Below are positions 9,163 through 16,661 of a stretch of 47,933 bases of DNA, piece by piece (the first letter of the stretch is position 1; the number at the start of each line of letters is the position of its first letter). The stretch spans positions 14,355 to 62,287 of the forward strand of contig JAAVDH010000013.1 in the NCBI GenBank assembly GCA_014801865.1. The letters are read 5' to 3'. The notes beneath the pieces are model-generated. The model saw nothing but the letters and a program-made list of their open reading frames with translations. It searched no databases and was not told the origin of the DNA. The position numbers and the translations under genes are program-made. This DNA comes from Bacteroides sp. GTDB lineage: Bacteria; Bacteroidota; Bacteroidia; Bacteroidales; Muribaculaceae.

Positions 9163-10116
9163 TTATCGGTTGATCTGTTGCAGGCAGTCAAGGGTGTTGA
9201 CGGCTATGCGGTTGGTGAGGTCGCTTTCGTCGGCCTTCACGAAGGGCTGTCCGGTAATGTGCTCATACAGCTCGATGTAGCGCTGTGATACTGTCTCGCA
9301 GAATTCATCAGTCATCTCAGGAACTTTCTGACCGGGCTGACCCATGAAGCCGTTGTCGATAAGCCACTGGCGCACAAATTCCTTTGAGAGCTGACGCTGA
9401 GGTTCGTGGTTGCGCAGACGCTCCTCATAGCCTTCGGCATAGAAATAGCGTGAAGAGTCAGGGGTATGTATCTCGTCGATGAGCACTACCTTACCGTCGA
9501 GTTTGCCGAATTCATACTTGGTGTCGACAAGGATGAGGCCTTTTTCCGCTGCCATCTCAGAGCCTTTTTTGAAGAGTCGGCGGGTATATTCCTCCATTAC
9601 CTTGTAATCTTCTTCTGAAACTATGCCCTGAGCGATAATTTCCTCGCGAGAGATGTTTTCATCGTGTCCGGCATCAGCCTTAGTGGTGGGAGTAATGATG
9701 GGTTCGGGGAACTTCTGGTTCTCGATCATTCCTTCGGGGAGCTTTACTCCGCAGAGTTCGCGCACACCATTCTTATAGTCGCGCCATGCGCTTCCTGCGA
9801 GGTAGCCGCGGATAATCATCTCCACTCTGAAGCCCTCACATTTGTTGCCCACGGTTACCATGGGGTCTGGTGTGGCCAGTTTCCAGTTGGGCACAATGTC
9901 GGCGGTAGAGTCGAGGAAGTATGAAGCGATCTGATTGAGCACCTGTCCCTTATAGGGGATGCCTTTGGGGAGTATCACGTCGAATGCCGATATGCGGTCG
10001 GTAGCTATCATCACCAGCGTGTCTTCGCCGATGGTGTAAACGTCGCGTACTTTGCCGTGGTAGACTGCCGTCTGCCCGGGAAACTTGTAGTCAGTAGTCA
10101 CAAGGGTTGTTGCCAT
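9163..10116 (-). CDS. purC: SAICAR synthetase (phosphoribosylaminoimidazole-succinocarboxamide synthase)
   Basis: 317 aa. It couples CAIR and aspartate with ATP in purine biosynthesis. Family signatures are visible: [11 protein letters not shown] at the N-terminus, [40 protein letters not shown], and LVDTKYEFG followed by [14 protein letters not shown]. The length fits the long bacterial/yeast-like form. The -7 box is about 62 nt upstream (10178-10185), giving a leader near 55 nt that contains a small hairpin (gtggcc-tcg-ggccac, 10152-10166). First gene of the probable purC-menG-uvrA operon. Confidence 0.97.
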   Translation of the reverse strand: MATTLVTTDYKFPGQTAVYHGKVRDVYTIGEDTLVMIATDRISAFDVILPKGIPYKGQVLNQIASYFLDSTADIVPNWKLATPDPMVTVGNKCEGFRVEMIIRGYLAGSAWRDYKNGVRELCGVKLPEGMIENQKFPEPIITPTTKADAGHDENISREEIIAQGIVSEEDYKVMEEYTRRLFKKGSEMAAEKGLILVDTKYEFGKLDGKVVLIDEIHTPDSSRYFYAEGYEERLRNHEPQRQLSKEFVRQWLIDNGFMGQPGQKVPEMTDEFCETVSQRYIELYEHITGQPFVKADESDLTNRIAVNTLDCLQQINR

Positions 10117-10177
10117 GATGCAGAGTCTCTTGAATGGTGGTATGGATAGTAGTGGCCTCGGGCCACCGTTTAAGCGA

Positions 10178-10185
10178 CAAAATTA
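10178..10185 (-). promoter_or_regulatory. -7 box for purC
   Basis: CAAAATTA on the plus strand is TAATTTTG on the minus strand. No clear -33 TTG was found at the usual distance. It lies back to back with the VanZ promoter box, only 12 bp away. Confidence 0.55.
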
Positions 10186-10197
10186 CGGAAAAATGTG

Positions 10198-10205
10198 TAA
10201 TTTTG
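10198..10205 (+). promoter_or_regulatory. -7 box directly before the VanZ-like gene
   Basis: TAATTTTG ends four bases before the ATG at 10210, so transcription would begin at or next to the start codon. No good -33 TTG is visible. Confidence 0.5.
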
Positions 10206-10209
10206 AGTC

Positions 10210-10632
10210 ATGAAATCTTTAGCAATTTTCATGAACCTTTACCGCAAGTCGCCGCGATGGCTTCCTACGTTGGTGGTGACGGCGGTGATATGCTATCTGA
10301 CACTTAGTTCCGCTCCGTTGGGCGACACACCGATTACTCTCTTTGAGGGGGCAGACAAGGTGGTACATTTCCTGATGTTCGGTGCCCTTGCGGGTGCGTT
10401 GTGTCTTGACTGGAGTCGCCGTAGTGGTAAGTGGATAATGCCCCGCAGCGTGTCAGTGACACTATGTGCGCTTCTTTCAGCGTTGGCCGGAGTAGGTATC
10501 GAGTGGTTGCAGAGTAGCATGGAGGCCGGACGCTCGGCTGAGTGGGCCGACGGGTTTGCCGATGGCCTGGGAGCCGTAACAGGAGCGTTTGTGGCCGGAT
10601 GGATGGTGTGGCGCTACTCTTCGCACGAATAG
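10210..10632 (+). CDS. VanZ-like family membrane protein
   Basis: 140 aa with about four hydrophobic segments (near residues 18-32, 50-68, 75-95 and 118-135). The VanZ-like pattern is present: DKVVHFLMFGALAG, then GVGIEWLQSSMEAGRSAEWADGFADGLGAVTGA. Homologues occur in many Bacteroidetes as small membrane proteins; VanZ itself gives low-level teicoplanin resistance, but a role here is unknown. The 3' end overlaps the convergent znuC gene by 19 nt. The start at 10210 is supported by the adjacent -7 box. Confidence 0.88.
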   Translation: MKSLAIFMNLYRKSPRWLPTLVVTAVICYLTLSSAPLGDTPITLFEGADKVVHFLMFGALAGALCLDWSRRSGKWIMPRSVSVTLCALLSALAGVGIEWLQSSMEAGRSAEWADGFADGLGAVTGAFVAGWMVWRYSSHE

Positions 10633-11270
10633 TGCACGAAGTGGGTGTGTGAATGACATGAGTGGAGCGTGCGGTCCACTATGATATGGCGGTTGGCCAG
10701 TGAGGCTATGGTTGACATCTCGTGCGACACCAGTACTATAGTTGTCGTAGGGGCCAGGTCGCGTATTATATCATAGATATGATGTTCAAAATGTTTGTCG
10801 ACGTAGCTCAGAGGTTCGTCAAGCACAAGTAAAGATGGTGAGGCTATGAGCGCACGTCCCAATAGTGTGCGCTGCATCTGTCCTCCCGACAGTTGTCCCA
10901 GTGAGTCGTTGGCTTTCTCTGTCAGACCCGTAAGCCGCAGCATATCCTCGACTCTCGCAGTGCTTTCGTTGCGGAGAGGCGAGTTGATAAGGCCCGAGGC
11001 TATTACCTCCCTGACAGTAATGGGGAATTTCGAGTCGATATGGTTTTTCTGCGGAAGGTAGCCTATTGTTATGTCCTGGTTGTAGACAACCCGACCTGAT
11101 GTGGGCTTAAGCAGTCGCAGTATTATCCGCAGCAGGGTAGTTTTGCCACCCCCGTTGGGGCCGGTAATGGCCATGAAGTCGCCGCTGTTGATGTCGAGGC
11201 TTATGTTGTCAAGGACGGTGCGCCCTTCAAAGCGCATGGTTACGTCGTTGAGAGAAATCAGGGAAGACAC
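10614..11270 (-). CDS. znuC: Zinc/manganese-type ABC transporter ATP-binding protein
   Basis: 218 aa ABC ATPase: Walker A GPNGGGKTT (about residues 38-46), Q-loop LPQKNHID, signature LSGGQMQRTLLGRAL, Walker B LLVLDEPLSYVD and H-loop VSHE. The family resemblance is to ZnuC/MntB. The C-terminus ends in a His/Cys-rich tail (HSCHSHTHFVHYSCEE), which could bind metal; this tail is encoded partly in the stretch overlapping the VanZ-like gene. The gene follows a ZnuA-type binding protein by 82 bp. A ZnuB permease gene is not adjacent, which is odd and implies it lies elsewhere. Confidence 0.9.
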   Translation of the reverse strand: MSSLISLNDVTMRFEGRTVLDNISLDINSGDFMAITGPNGGGKTTLLRIILRLLKPTSGRVVYNQDITIGYLPQKNHIDSKFPITVREVIASGLINSPLRNESTARVEDMLRLTGLTEKANDSLGQLSGGQMQRTLLGRALIASPSLLVLDEPLSYVDKHFEHHIYDIIRDLAPTTTIVLVSHEMSTIASLANRHIIVDRTLHSCHSHTHFVHYSCEE

Positions 11271-11272
11271 GA

Positions 11273-11320
11273 TGGGAGTAATTGGAGTTATGAGAGATAG
11301 GAGAAATCGGAGTTATTATA
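11273..11320. repeat. Degenerate short tandem repeat in the znuA-znuC gap
   Basis: The 82-bp gap contains repeats of a roughly 12-nt unit around gGAGtAATtGGAGTTAT (gggagtaattggagttatga, then gagaaatcggagttattat). The same kind of unit occurs inside tilS (13495-13545). It may be a slippage product. No protein or clear hairpin is encoded. Confidence 0.45.
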
Positions 11321-11352
11321 GCAGATATAGCAGCCTGAGTAATTTGGTGTGG

Positions 11353-12345
11353 TTACTTGACTGAGGAGGTGAGAGCGTCGAGAGTATGTATCATCTCCCC
11401 CATCCAGTCAGGATTGAGGGGATTGATTGTCTCGACAGGCACTCCGAATGACGAAGCCGTTGAACGGGCTATCGGAATATCTGATTCAGGCTGAAGCAGG
11501 AGCACTTTGGGCGATATGGCTGAAGCTGAGTCGAGCGTAGCTTTGAGTGACTTTACGGAGTGCTCTTTATTCTCTTGCAGAAGACTGTGCTGGTGGAGTC
11601 CGTAATCGTGGGCAAGATAGCTCAGCGAGGGGTGCCAAATAAGAAATGTACATCCGTTTTGAGCTGCGAATGCCGCCGTATACATGGCGTCAAGCGAATC
11701 GATACGTTGAGTCAGTCTTGCTCCGCGTGAGGTGTAATACCCGGCTCCGTCAGGATCGGTTTCTGACAGGGCCTTGACTATGTTGGCCACGATTATCTTA
11801 CCGTTGCGCAGCGAACTCCATGTGTGAGGGTCAGCCGACTCGTCGTGGTGGTGCTCATGGTCTATGATCTCCCCTGCCTCATGACTATGTGATAGTCCAT
11901 GTTGGTGTTCATGCAAATGGCTATGTGCGTTACCATGTGAATGAGTGCCGTAAAGCAAATCGATGCCTTCCGAGAGATCTACGGTCTTGACGTTTGCCGG
12001 CAACTGTGAGGCCATACGCTGTTCAAACGGCATATTCCCGGCCATAAGATACAGTGTAGACCCGTTGAGGCGACGGATATCTTTTACGGTAGGGTCATAG
12101 GTCTCAGGATCACCGCCCTTTGGCATGAGTGTCGACACCCTCATACGGTCACCCGCAATGTCGCTTACGAGGCTTGCATAAGGTGCGAGGCTGACGGTGA
12201 CGATGGGCTTTTCATCGCCACTGGTGTCACTGTCCGTATGATACGAGCATCCTGTCAGGCAACCTGACGTGACAAAAAGACTTATAAGTCCCATGAATCC
12301 CATGAGATATATATATATATGCTGTGGAACGTTCTTCAATCTCAT
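11353..12345 (-). CDS. znuA: Zinc ABC transporter substrate-binding lipoprotein
   Basis: 330 aa, cluster 9 metal-binding protein. The N-terminus is hydrophobic with candidate lipobox Cys at residues 29 and 33 (TSGCLTGC). A His-rich, acidic loop (about residues 134-170, with HSHGNAHSH, HEHQHG and DHEHHHDE) is typical of zinc rather than manganese binders. Further motifs are GGDPETYDPTVKDIRRL, DPHTWSS, and FLIWHPSLSYLAHDYGL. It delivers zinc from the periplasm to the permease. An ATG at 12303 (residue 15, before MGFMGLISLF) is a possible alternative start, but the -7 box four bases before the ATG at 12345 suggests a leaderless mRNA from 12345. Confidence 0.92.
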   Translation of the reverse strand: MRLKNVPQHIYIYLMGFMGLISLFVTSGCLTGCSYHTDSDTSGDEKPIVTVSLAPYASLVSDIAGDRMRVSTLMPKGGDPETYDPTVKDIRRLNGSTLYLMAGNMPFEQRMASQLPANVKTVDLSEGIDLLYGTHSHGNAHSHLHEHQHGLSHSHEAGEIIDHEHHHDESADPHTWSSLRNGKIIVANIVKALSETDPDGAGYYTSRGARLTQRIDSLDAMYTAAFAAQNGCTFLIWHPSLSYLAHDYGLHQHSLLQENKEHSVKSLKATLDSASAISPKVLLLQPESDIPIARSTASSFGVPVETINPLNPDWMGEMIHTLDALTSSVK

Positions 12346-12349
12346 ACGG

Positions 12350-12357
12350 CAAAATTA
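12350..12357 (-). promoter_or_regulatory. -7 box directly before znuA
   Basis: CAAAATTA (TAATTTTG on the minus strand) lies four bases before the znuA ATG. No -33 TTG at standard spacing; zinc control by Zur is expected from the family but no operator could be recognised. Confidence 0.5.
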
Positions 12358-12475
12358 CTAATAAAATCCCGTACCGTCGCCGACAATCCGATTCAACCTC
12401 ACTCAGGCACGAACATTCATCTGAAAGCCCCGATAGCATTTTACGGTAGACGCCCCATCTTTGTGAGCTTTTTTG

Positions 12476-12483
12476 TAACTTTG
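12476..12483 (+). promoter_or_regulatory. -7 box directly before tilS
   Basis: TAACTTTG lies six bases before the ATG at 12490. This placement fixes the tilS start and rules out a longer reading frame whose first 57 codons would lie upstream of the transcript. Confidence 0.6.
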
Positions 12484-12489
12484 AGGGCG

Positions 12490-13944
12490 ATGAACGATAC
12501 GGAATTCATTAATCAGTTTGAATCGGCCGTGGCCATGGCCGTGAAGACGGGCGATATGCCTGCCCCCGGAGCTTGCGTGGTGGCTGCCCTGAGCGGTGGT
12601 GCCGATTCTGTGGCTCTTACAGTGGCGCTTCATCGGTTGGGTTATCGGGTTACGGCCGTACACTGCAATTATCACTTGCGCGGCGAAGAGAGTAACCGTG
12701 ATGCACGTAGTGCTGAGGACCTGTGCCGCCGCCTTACCATACCTCTCAGGAACTTTGACTTCGATGTGGAGGCCCGCAGGAAGTCTACCGGCGAGTCTAT
12801 AGAGATGGCATGCCGCGAGTTGCGCTACGATGTATTTGCGCGTGTCCTGAGCGAAACGGATAGCGAAGCCGTAGCCGTAGGTCATCATCGTGAGGACAAT
12901 ATAGAGACATTCTTCATCAATCTTCTGCGAGGCAGCGGTCTGCGCGGACTCACCGGCATGAGACCCTGGGACACTGTGCGGCGGGTGATGCGTCCGCTTC
13001 TCGGCCTGACGCGCGGAGATATAGAGCGTTATCTCAATACGCTTGGCGTAGAGTGGGTCAATGACTCGAGCAACGCTTCCAATGACTATAGGCGCAATAA
13101 ACTGCGTAATGTAGTTATGCCCGCCCTGCGCTCCATGTTTCCCGACTGCGAGGAACGTATATCTGCTTCCTTGGCTCTTCTGGGAGCTAACCGCACGCTG
13201 TATGACAGTATGTGCGGAGAACTGTCCGGGCGCTTCGTGTCGCAAAAGGGCGTTGATGTAAAGGCCGTTAAAGAGGTGTATAGGGTATCAAACGAGTCTA
13301 TTAATGAGTCACCCGCTGAGACCTTCGCTGAGATGTCCAATGTGGCTGAAATGGTTTTATATGAACTACTTCAGCCAGAGGGGTTCAATATGACGCAGTG
13401 CCGCGATATATTACGCAGCTCCGCAGAGAGCGGGCGTATGTTCAGGCCTCGTGGCGGTACGGAGTGGTTGCTTGACCGCGGATATCTGAGAAGAAAGTCG
13501 GAATTATCGGAGCAATTAGAACAATCAGAACAATCGGAACTCTCTGATGGGCAGAAAAATCCAATAGCTCCTATAGATTCAATCCATCCTCACCCTATGG
13601 CGGAGATTATAGAGGGATCATTGAAGGTTACAGGCAATGACCCGACTGTGATATATCTCAGTGAAGAGGTGCTCAGTGCAGGGAAATTGTCGTTCAGACA
13701 CTGGAGGGCAGGTGATCGCATAAAGCCCTTCGGCATGAAGGGAAGCCGCAAGGTGAGCGATGTACTGAGTGACGCTAAAGTAGCCCGCGATGATAAGGCG
13801 CGCGTCAGGTTGCTTGTGCTCACAGCCCCCGATGGTGAAGAGACGATACTATGGGTGTGCGGCCTGCGCACCTCGCGTCACTTCAGAGTGCCTGACGGCG
13901 CATCACGATATGTGATGATCAGATATGATGCGCAAAGTATTTAG
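12490..13944 (+). CDS. tilS: tRNA(Ile)-lysidine synthase
   Basis: 484 aa from the ATG at 12490; the frame is open back to 12319 but that stretch overlaps the znuA start and both promoters. TilS attaches lysine to C34 of tRNA-Ile(CAU), changing it to AUA-reading. The PP-loop SGGADS is at residues 35-40, followed by VTAVHCNYHLRGEES and VAVGHHREDNIETFFINLLRG, all family signatures. The C-terminal TilS substrate domain (about 390-480, LSFRHWRAGDRIKPFGMKG) is present. Between them is a low-complexity linker near residues 336-350 rich in Ser, Glu, Gln and Leu, encoded by short tandem repeats. Likely first gene of tilS-mtnN-luxS. Confidence 0.95.
   Translation: MNDTEFINQFESAVAMAVKTGDMPAPGACVVAALSGGADSVALTVALHRLGYRVTAVHCNYHLRGEESNRDARSAEDLCRRLTIPLRNFDFDVEARRKSTGESIEMACRELRYDVFARVLSETDSEAVAVGHHREDNIETFFINLLRGSGLRGLTGMRPWDTVRRVMRPLLGLTRGDIERYLNTLGVEWVNDSSNASNDYRRNKLRNVVMPALRSMFPDCEERISASLALLGANRTLYDSMCGELSGRFVSQKGVDVKAVKEVYRVSNESINESPAETFAEMSNVAEMVLYELLQPEGFNMTQCRDILRSSAESGRMFRPRGGTEWLLDRGYLRRKSELSEQLEQSEQSELSDGQKNPIAPIDSIHPHPMAEIIEGSLKVTGNDPTVIYLSEEVLSAGKLSFRHWRAGDRIKPFGMKGSRKVSDVLSDAKVARDDKARVRLLVLTAPDGEETILWVCGLRTSRHFRVPDGASRYVMIRYDAQSI
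13495..13545 (+). repeat. Short in-frame tandem repeat encoding a Ser/Glu/Gln linker in TilS
   Basis: Units such as gaacaatcagaacaatcgga and ggaattatcggagcaatta are repeated and encode SELSEQLEQSEQSELS. The repeat resembles that in the znuA-znuC gap. Being in the hinge between catalytic and C-terminal domains, length changes would probably be tolerated. Confidence 0.55.
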
Positions 13945-13974
13945 AATATCAATAATGCTTATAAGATAAAATAA

Positions 13975-14667
13975 ATGAAGATAGCAATAATAGTAGCGAT
14001 GGGAAAGGAGCTTAATCTCCTCCTCCCTCTGTTGGCCGATAAGACGGAGGCTGAGACCCCTTTGAGCCGTAAGACAGTGTATACCGGTCGCATCGGTTCG
14101 GCCGACGTGGCAGCTATGCAGTGTGGCATCGGTAAGGTTAATTCCGCACTCGTGACCTCGGAACTGATAGATATGTTTCATCCCGATCTGGTCATCAACA
14201 CTGGTGTGGCCGGAGGCACGGGAGAAACCCGTGTTCTCGACCTGGTGGTGGGTGATGAGGTGGCCTACCATGACGTGTGGTGCGGCCCCGGCACCGAGTG
14301 GGGTGAGGCCGCAGGCTGTCCCCGCTTCTTTGAAAGTGCTAAAGAGGTATGTGGACTCGACTGCCTGGCAGAGAGCAATGGTGTGAAGCACGGTCTCATC
14401 GCTTCGGGCGACATCTTTGTGTCAACTCCCGAGGAGGTGGCCCGCATACGTGGCCTTTACCCCGAAGTAAAAGCGGTGGATATGGAAAGCGCTTCGATAG
14501 CTCAGACTTGTTATCTGCGCGGTGTGCCATTCTTCGTTATGCGTGTGGTGAGCGATACCCCCGGAGGCGAGGATAATATAGCGCAGTACAATAACTTCTG
14601 GGACGATGCGCCGCGTCAGACTTTCGGTATGCTTCAGAATCTGCTTACAGAATTGACAACCCTTTGA
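13975..14667 (+). CDS. mtnN: 5'-methylthioadenosine/S-adenosylhomocysteine nucleosidase
   Basis: 230 aa, full MTAN/Pfs length. It splits S-adenosylhomocysteine to S-ribosylhomocysteine and adenine, and also acts on methylthioadenosine. Catalytic residues by family position: Glu12 (VAMGKELNLL), Glu171 in AVDMESASIAQ and Asp194 in MRVVSDTPGG. The NTGVAGG motif is near residue 75. It starts 30 nt after tilS and is followed within 14 nt by luxS, which consumes its product, so the two form the detoxification arm of the activated methyl cycle. Confidence 0.94.
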   Translation: MKIAIIVAMGKELNLLLPLLADKTEAETPLSRKTVYTGRIGSADVAAMQCGIGKVNSALVTSELIDMFHPDLVINTGVAGGTGETRVLDLVVGDEVAYHDVWCGPGTEWGEAAGCPRFFESAKEVCGLDCLAESNGVKHGLIASGDIFVSTPEEVARIRGLYPEVKAVDMESASIAQTCYLRGVPFFVMRVVSDTPGGEDNIAQYNNFWDDAPRQTFGMLQNLLTELTTL

Positions 14668-14681
14668 TTTTTCTCTTAAAA

Positions 14682-15164
14682 ATGAACAAGATACCGAGTT
14701 TTACCATAGACCATAACCGCCTGCTGCGCGGCATATATGTGAGCCGTGTCGACCGTCTGCCCGGCGGTGACAGCGTGACTACCTACGATATACGTATGAC
14801 CGAGCCTAACCGTCAGGAAGCTCTGTCGCCTCGCGCTTTGCATGCCATGGAGCATTTGGCCGCAACGTATCTGCGCAACCGTGACGACTGGAAAGACCGA
14901 GTGATATACTGGGGCCCGATGGGGTGCTGCACCGGCAATTATCTTTTGCTTTCAGGCGAGTCGACTCCCGAAGAGATACTTCCTCTGATAAAGGACACGA
15001 TGGAATTCGTGGCCTCGTTCGAGGGCGAAGTGCCCGGCGCATCGGCCCGCGACTGTGGCAACTATACCTTCATGGATCTTGACGAGGCGCGTCGTGCCGC
15101 CCGTGTCTACGTTGATGAGGTGTTGTCCTTCATTCGTCCCGAAAATCTCACATATCCTACCTGA
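14682..15164 (+). CDS. luxS: S-ribosylhomocysteine lyase (LuxS)
   Basis: 160 aa from the ATG at 14682; an upstream in-frame start at 14664 would overlap the mtnN stop and adds residues not seen in the family. It converts S-ribosylhomocysteine to homocysteine and DPD, the precursor of autoinducer-2. Metal ligands His54 and His58 with Glu57 lie in HAMEHLAAT, the catalytic Cys82 in GPMGCCTG and the third metal ligand Cys125 in SARDCGNY. All key residues are present, so an active enzyme is expected. Confidence 0.96.
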   Translation: MNKIPSFTIDHNRLLRGIYVSRVDRLPGGDSVTTYDIRMTEPNRQEALSPRALHAMEHLAATYLRNRDDWKDRVIYWGPMGCCTGNYLLLSGESTPEEILPLIKDTMEFVASFEGEVPGASARDCGNYTFMDLDEARRAARVYVDEVLSFIRPENLTYPT

Positions 15165-15291
15165 AAAACGGTGGATTTATCTCCTATGAGCTGCTGAAAT
15201 ACCCGTGAATCACTATAAATGATTAGTGACGCTACCTGTTAGACATAAAAAATCATTGAAAATAGGTATGGCACAGTCTGCCGCGTCATAG

Positions 15292-15299
15292 TAATTTTG
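15292..15299 (+). promoter_or_regulatory. -7 box of candidate small RNA
   Basis: TAATTTTG, 53 nt before a terminator hairpin. No -33 TTG at 18-20 nt spacing is visible, so this is the weaker half of the small-RNA argument. Confidence 0.45.
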
Positions 15300-15304
15300 T
15301 ATCG

Positions 15305-15394
15305 GATAATTAATCGAATGTAAACGCGCTATTGTTTGATACAAAACATTAACATGACGGGACGGTCCGGGAGGATCGCCCCGTCATGCTTTTT
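15305..15394 (+). ncRNA. Candidate small RNA downstream of luxS
   Basis: A -7 box at 15292-15299 is followed by about 90 nt without a usable ORF (the first ATG is followed at once by TAA) and then by a long hairpin with T5. The start is inferred to be near 15305 from the box. The hairpin contains a GGGA (GNRA-type) tetraloop. Alternatively the hairpin is simply the distal terminator of tilS-mtnN-luxS, about 190 nt after the luxS stop. Confidence 0.4.
15353..15394 (+). terminator. Intrinsic terminator with GNRA-type loop
   Basis: The lower stem catgacggg/cccgtcatg (15353-15361 with 15380-15388) continues after one mismatch into c-ggtcc/ggatc-g (15363-15368 with 15373-15378), closed by the loop ggga. 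Five T residues follow at 15390-15394. Confidence 0.8.
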
Positions 15395-15535
15395 GCTATC
15401 GTATGAGTGAGCCACAGCGGTACTTCTCACTCTCTGACTCAGTTGTATAGCTCGTCACAAGCCTCCGCCACCAGGCTAAAATCATCTGAAAACACTCCCG
15501 AAGATAGTATAAATAATTTTTACGGCGTACTTAAG

Positions 15536-15566
15536 TTGGTGATTTGGAGTAATTATCGTAATTTTG
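15536..15566 (+). promoter_or_regulatory. Promoter of the YtxH/holin cluster
   Basis: TTG at 15536-15538 and TAATTTTG at 15559-15566, spaced by 20 nt. The transcript should start near 15572, giving a leader of about 85 nt before the first YtxH gene. Confidence 0.65.
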
Positions 15567-15657
15567 GGACATAATGTTTCGGCTGTCGCTCAACAATTTT
15601 GCGAGTGGCAGTGTTATAACGATGTAATAAAAAATAAAAACTCAATCGAAATTCAAG

Positions 15658-15861
15658 ATGAAAGCATTAAACATCGTATTAGCAGTGATAGGTGGTGCCG
15701 TAGCAGGCGCTACAGTAGGTCTTCTCTTTGCTCCCGAGAAGGGTGAGGATACCCGTGACCAGATTATGAAATTCCTCAAGGAAAAGGGCGTGAAGCTGCA
15801 GCGCAGCAAGATGGAAGCTCTTGCTGACGAAATCGCAGAAGAGCTGGAATCACAGAGATAA
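15658..15861 (+). CDS. YtxH domain-containing small membrane protein
   Basis: 67 aa. One N-terminal transmembrane segment (residues 4-25) runs into the YtxH hallmark GLLFAPEKGEDTRDQI, followed by a charged amphipathic helix with Lys/Glu/Gln. Homologues include Bacillus YtxH, a general-stress protein of unknown biochemical role. It is the first of two paralogues in a row (gap 108 bp) and probably the first gene of a four-gene envelope/stress cluster. Confidence 0.9.
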   Translation: MKALNIVLAVIGGAVAGATVGLLFAPEKGEDTRDQIMKFLKEKGVKLQRSKMEALADEIAEELESQR

Positions 15862-15969
15862 TCCCTGAAAATAGTTCAGGATTAGTCTCAGCGTATCTGA
15901 GACTTTGAAAATAAGGTGTGTTATCTCCCAACAGTCAGATAGAAAAACAAAAAATACTCATAGCAAATC

Positions 15970-16167
15970 ATGAATAACCTCAGTATTCTTTATGCATTCC
16001 TCGGTGGTGCCATCGTAGGCGCCGGAGCCGCTCTGCTTCTCACTCCTGAAAAGGGCGTGGATGTGCGTCGTCGCATCAAGGAGCTTCTTCGTAAGAAGGG
16101 TATCCTGTGCTCAGAAACAGAGATCGACGCTCTGGTGGAGCAGCTGACCACGGAGATTGACGATTAA
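15970..16167 (+). CDS. Second YtxH domain-containing small membrane protein
   Basis: 65 aa, paralogous to the preceding gene: the same layout of a Gly/Ala-rich transmembrane segment (AFLGGAIVGAGAALLLTPEKG) split here for length as GGAIVGAGAALLLTPEKG, then a short charged helix ending in acidic residues. LLTPEKGVDVRRRIKELL corresponds to the YtxH signature. Likely a tandem duplication within the cluster. Confidence 0.88.
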   Translation: MNNLSILYAFLGGAIVGAGAALLLTPEKGVDVRRRIKELLRKKGILCSETEIDALVEQLTTEIDD

Positions 16168-16274
16168 CGTGCCGTAGGTAACCAAGGCGCGCTGAGGCAC
16201 CGGGAGAATTGCACACTACTTTTCACCCGGGGCCTTGCATGCGTATATATATTATCCAAAGCTATCTTAAGGAT

Positions 16275-16613
16275 ATGGACAATCGCGAAAACTCATTCAA
16301 GCGGTTGTGGAGCATAGCTCTCAACTACTTTAAACTCAATGTGCAGGAGCTGAAACTCACAGCGTCCGAGAAGGTGACAGTGCTGCTGTCGGCCACAGCC
16401 GTCGCGCTGATACTGGCCATGCTCGCGGTGCTCGTTGTCCTGTTTCTGTCGCTTGCTGCCGTACAGTGGCTTGCCTCCGCACTTCCCATGGGCTGGGCCT
16501 ACGCCATAGTAGCGGGTATCTATATTGTGCTGGGAGTGGTGATATTCCTCTTGCGCAAACCGCTGATTATCGACCCCGTGGCGCGATTCATTTCGCGTGT
16601 GCTTCTGATGTGA
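16275..16613 (+). CDS. Phage-holin-family (YqjE-like) membrane protein
   Basis: 112 aa from the ATG at 16275 (MDNRENSFKRLW); the upstream in-frame ATGs at 16209 and 16239 give an unlikely N-terminus. A short amphipathic N-terminus with a helix LNYFKLNVQELKLTASEKVTVLL leads to two strong membrane segments (about residues 37-65 and 73-93). This layout matches the Holin-X/YqjE-like family often found beside YtxH or YqjD/ElaB proteins. It is very unlikely to be a true lysis holin as no phage genes are near. Confidence 0.8.
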   Translation: MDNRENSFKRLWSIALNYFKLNVQELKLTASEKVTVLLSATAVALILAMLAVLVVLFLSLAAVQWLASALPMGWAYAIVAGIYIVLGVVIFLLRKPLIIDPVARFISRVLLM

Positions 16614-16661
16614 TACTTTTTTCCATCACGTGCATAACCCCTCATCATATAGAAAAGAACT

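Larger units (their letters stand above)
15165..15657. other. 493-bp non-coding stretch with two promoters and one terminator
   Basis: Between luxS and the first YtxH gene no convincing ORF is seen. It holds a -7 box at 15292-15299, a strong hairpin at 15353-15388 with a T tract, and a second promoter at 15536-15566 for the downstream genes. The stretch 15395-15530 shows nothing I can identify. Confidence 0.6.

Noticed and set aside
12319..12489. 57-codon N-terminal extension of tilS.
   Set aside because: It overlaps the start of divergent znuA and both -7 boxes; the ATG at 12490 gives normal TilS length.
15573..15626. A 17-codon ORF (MFRLSLNNFASGSVITM) six bases after the YtxH promoter box, a possible leaderless leader peptide.
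   Set aside because: Too short to assess, no codon or composition signal; could be chance. Worth a glance if leaderless starts are confirmed.
16275..16613. Holin-like gene as a sign of a prophage.
   Set aside because: No other phage gene nearby; the YtxH neighbours point to the cellular YqjE/Holin-X family.
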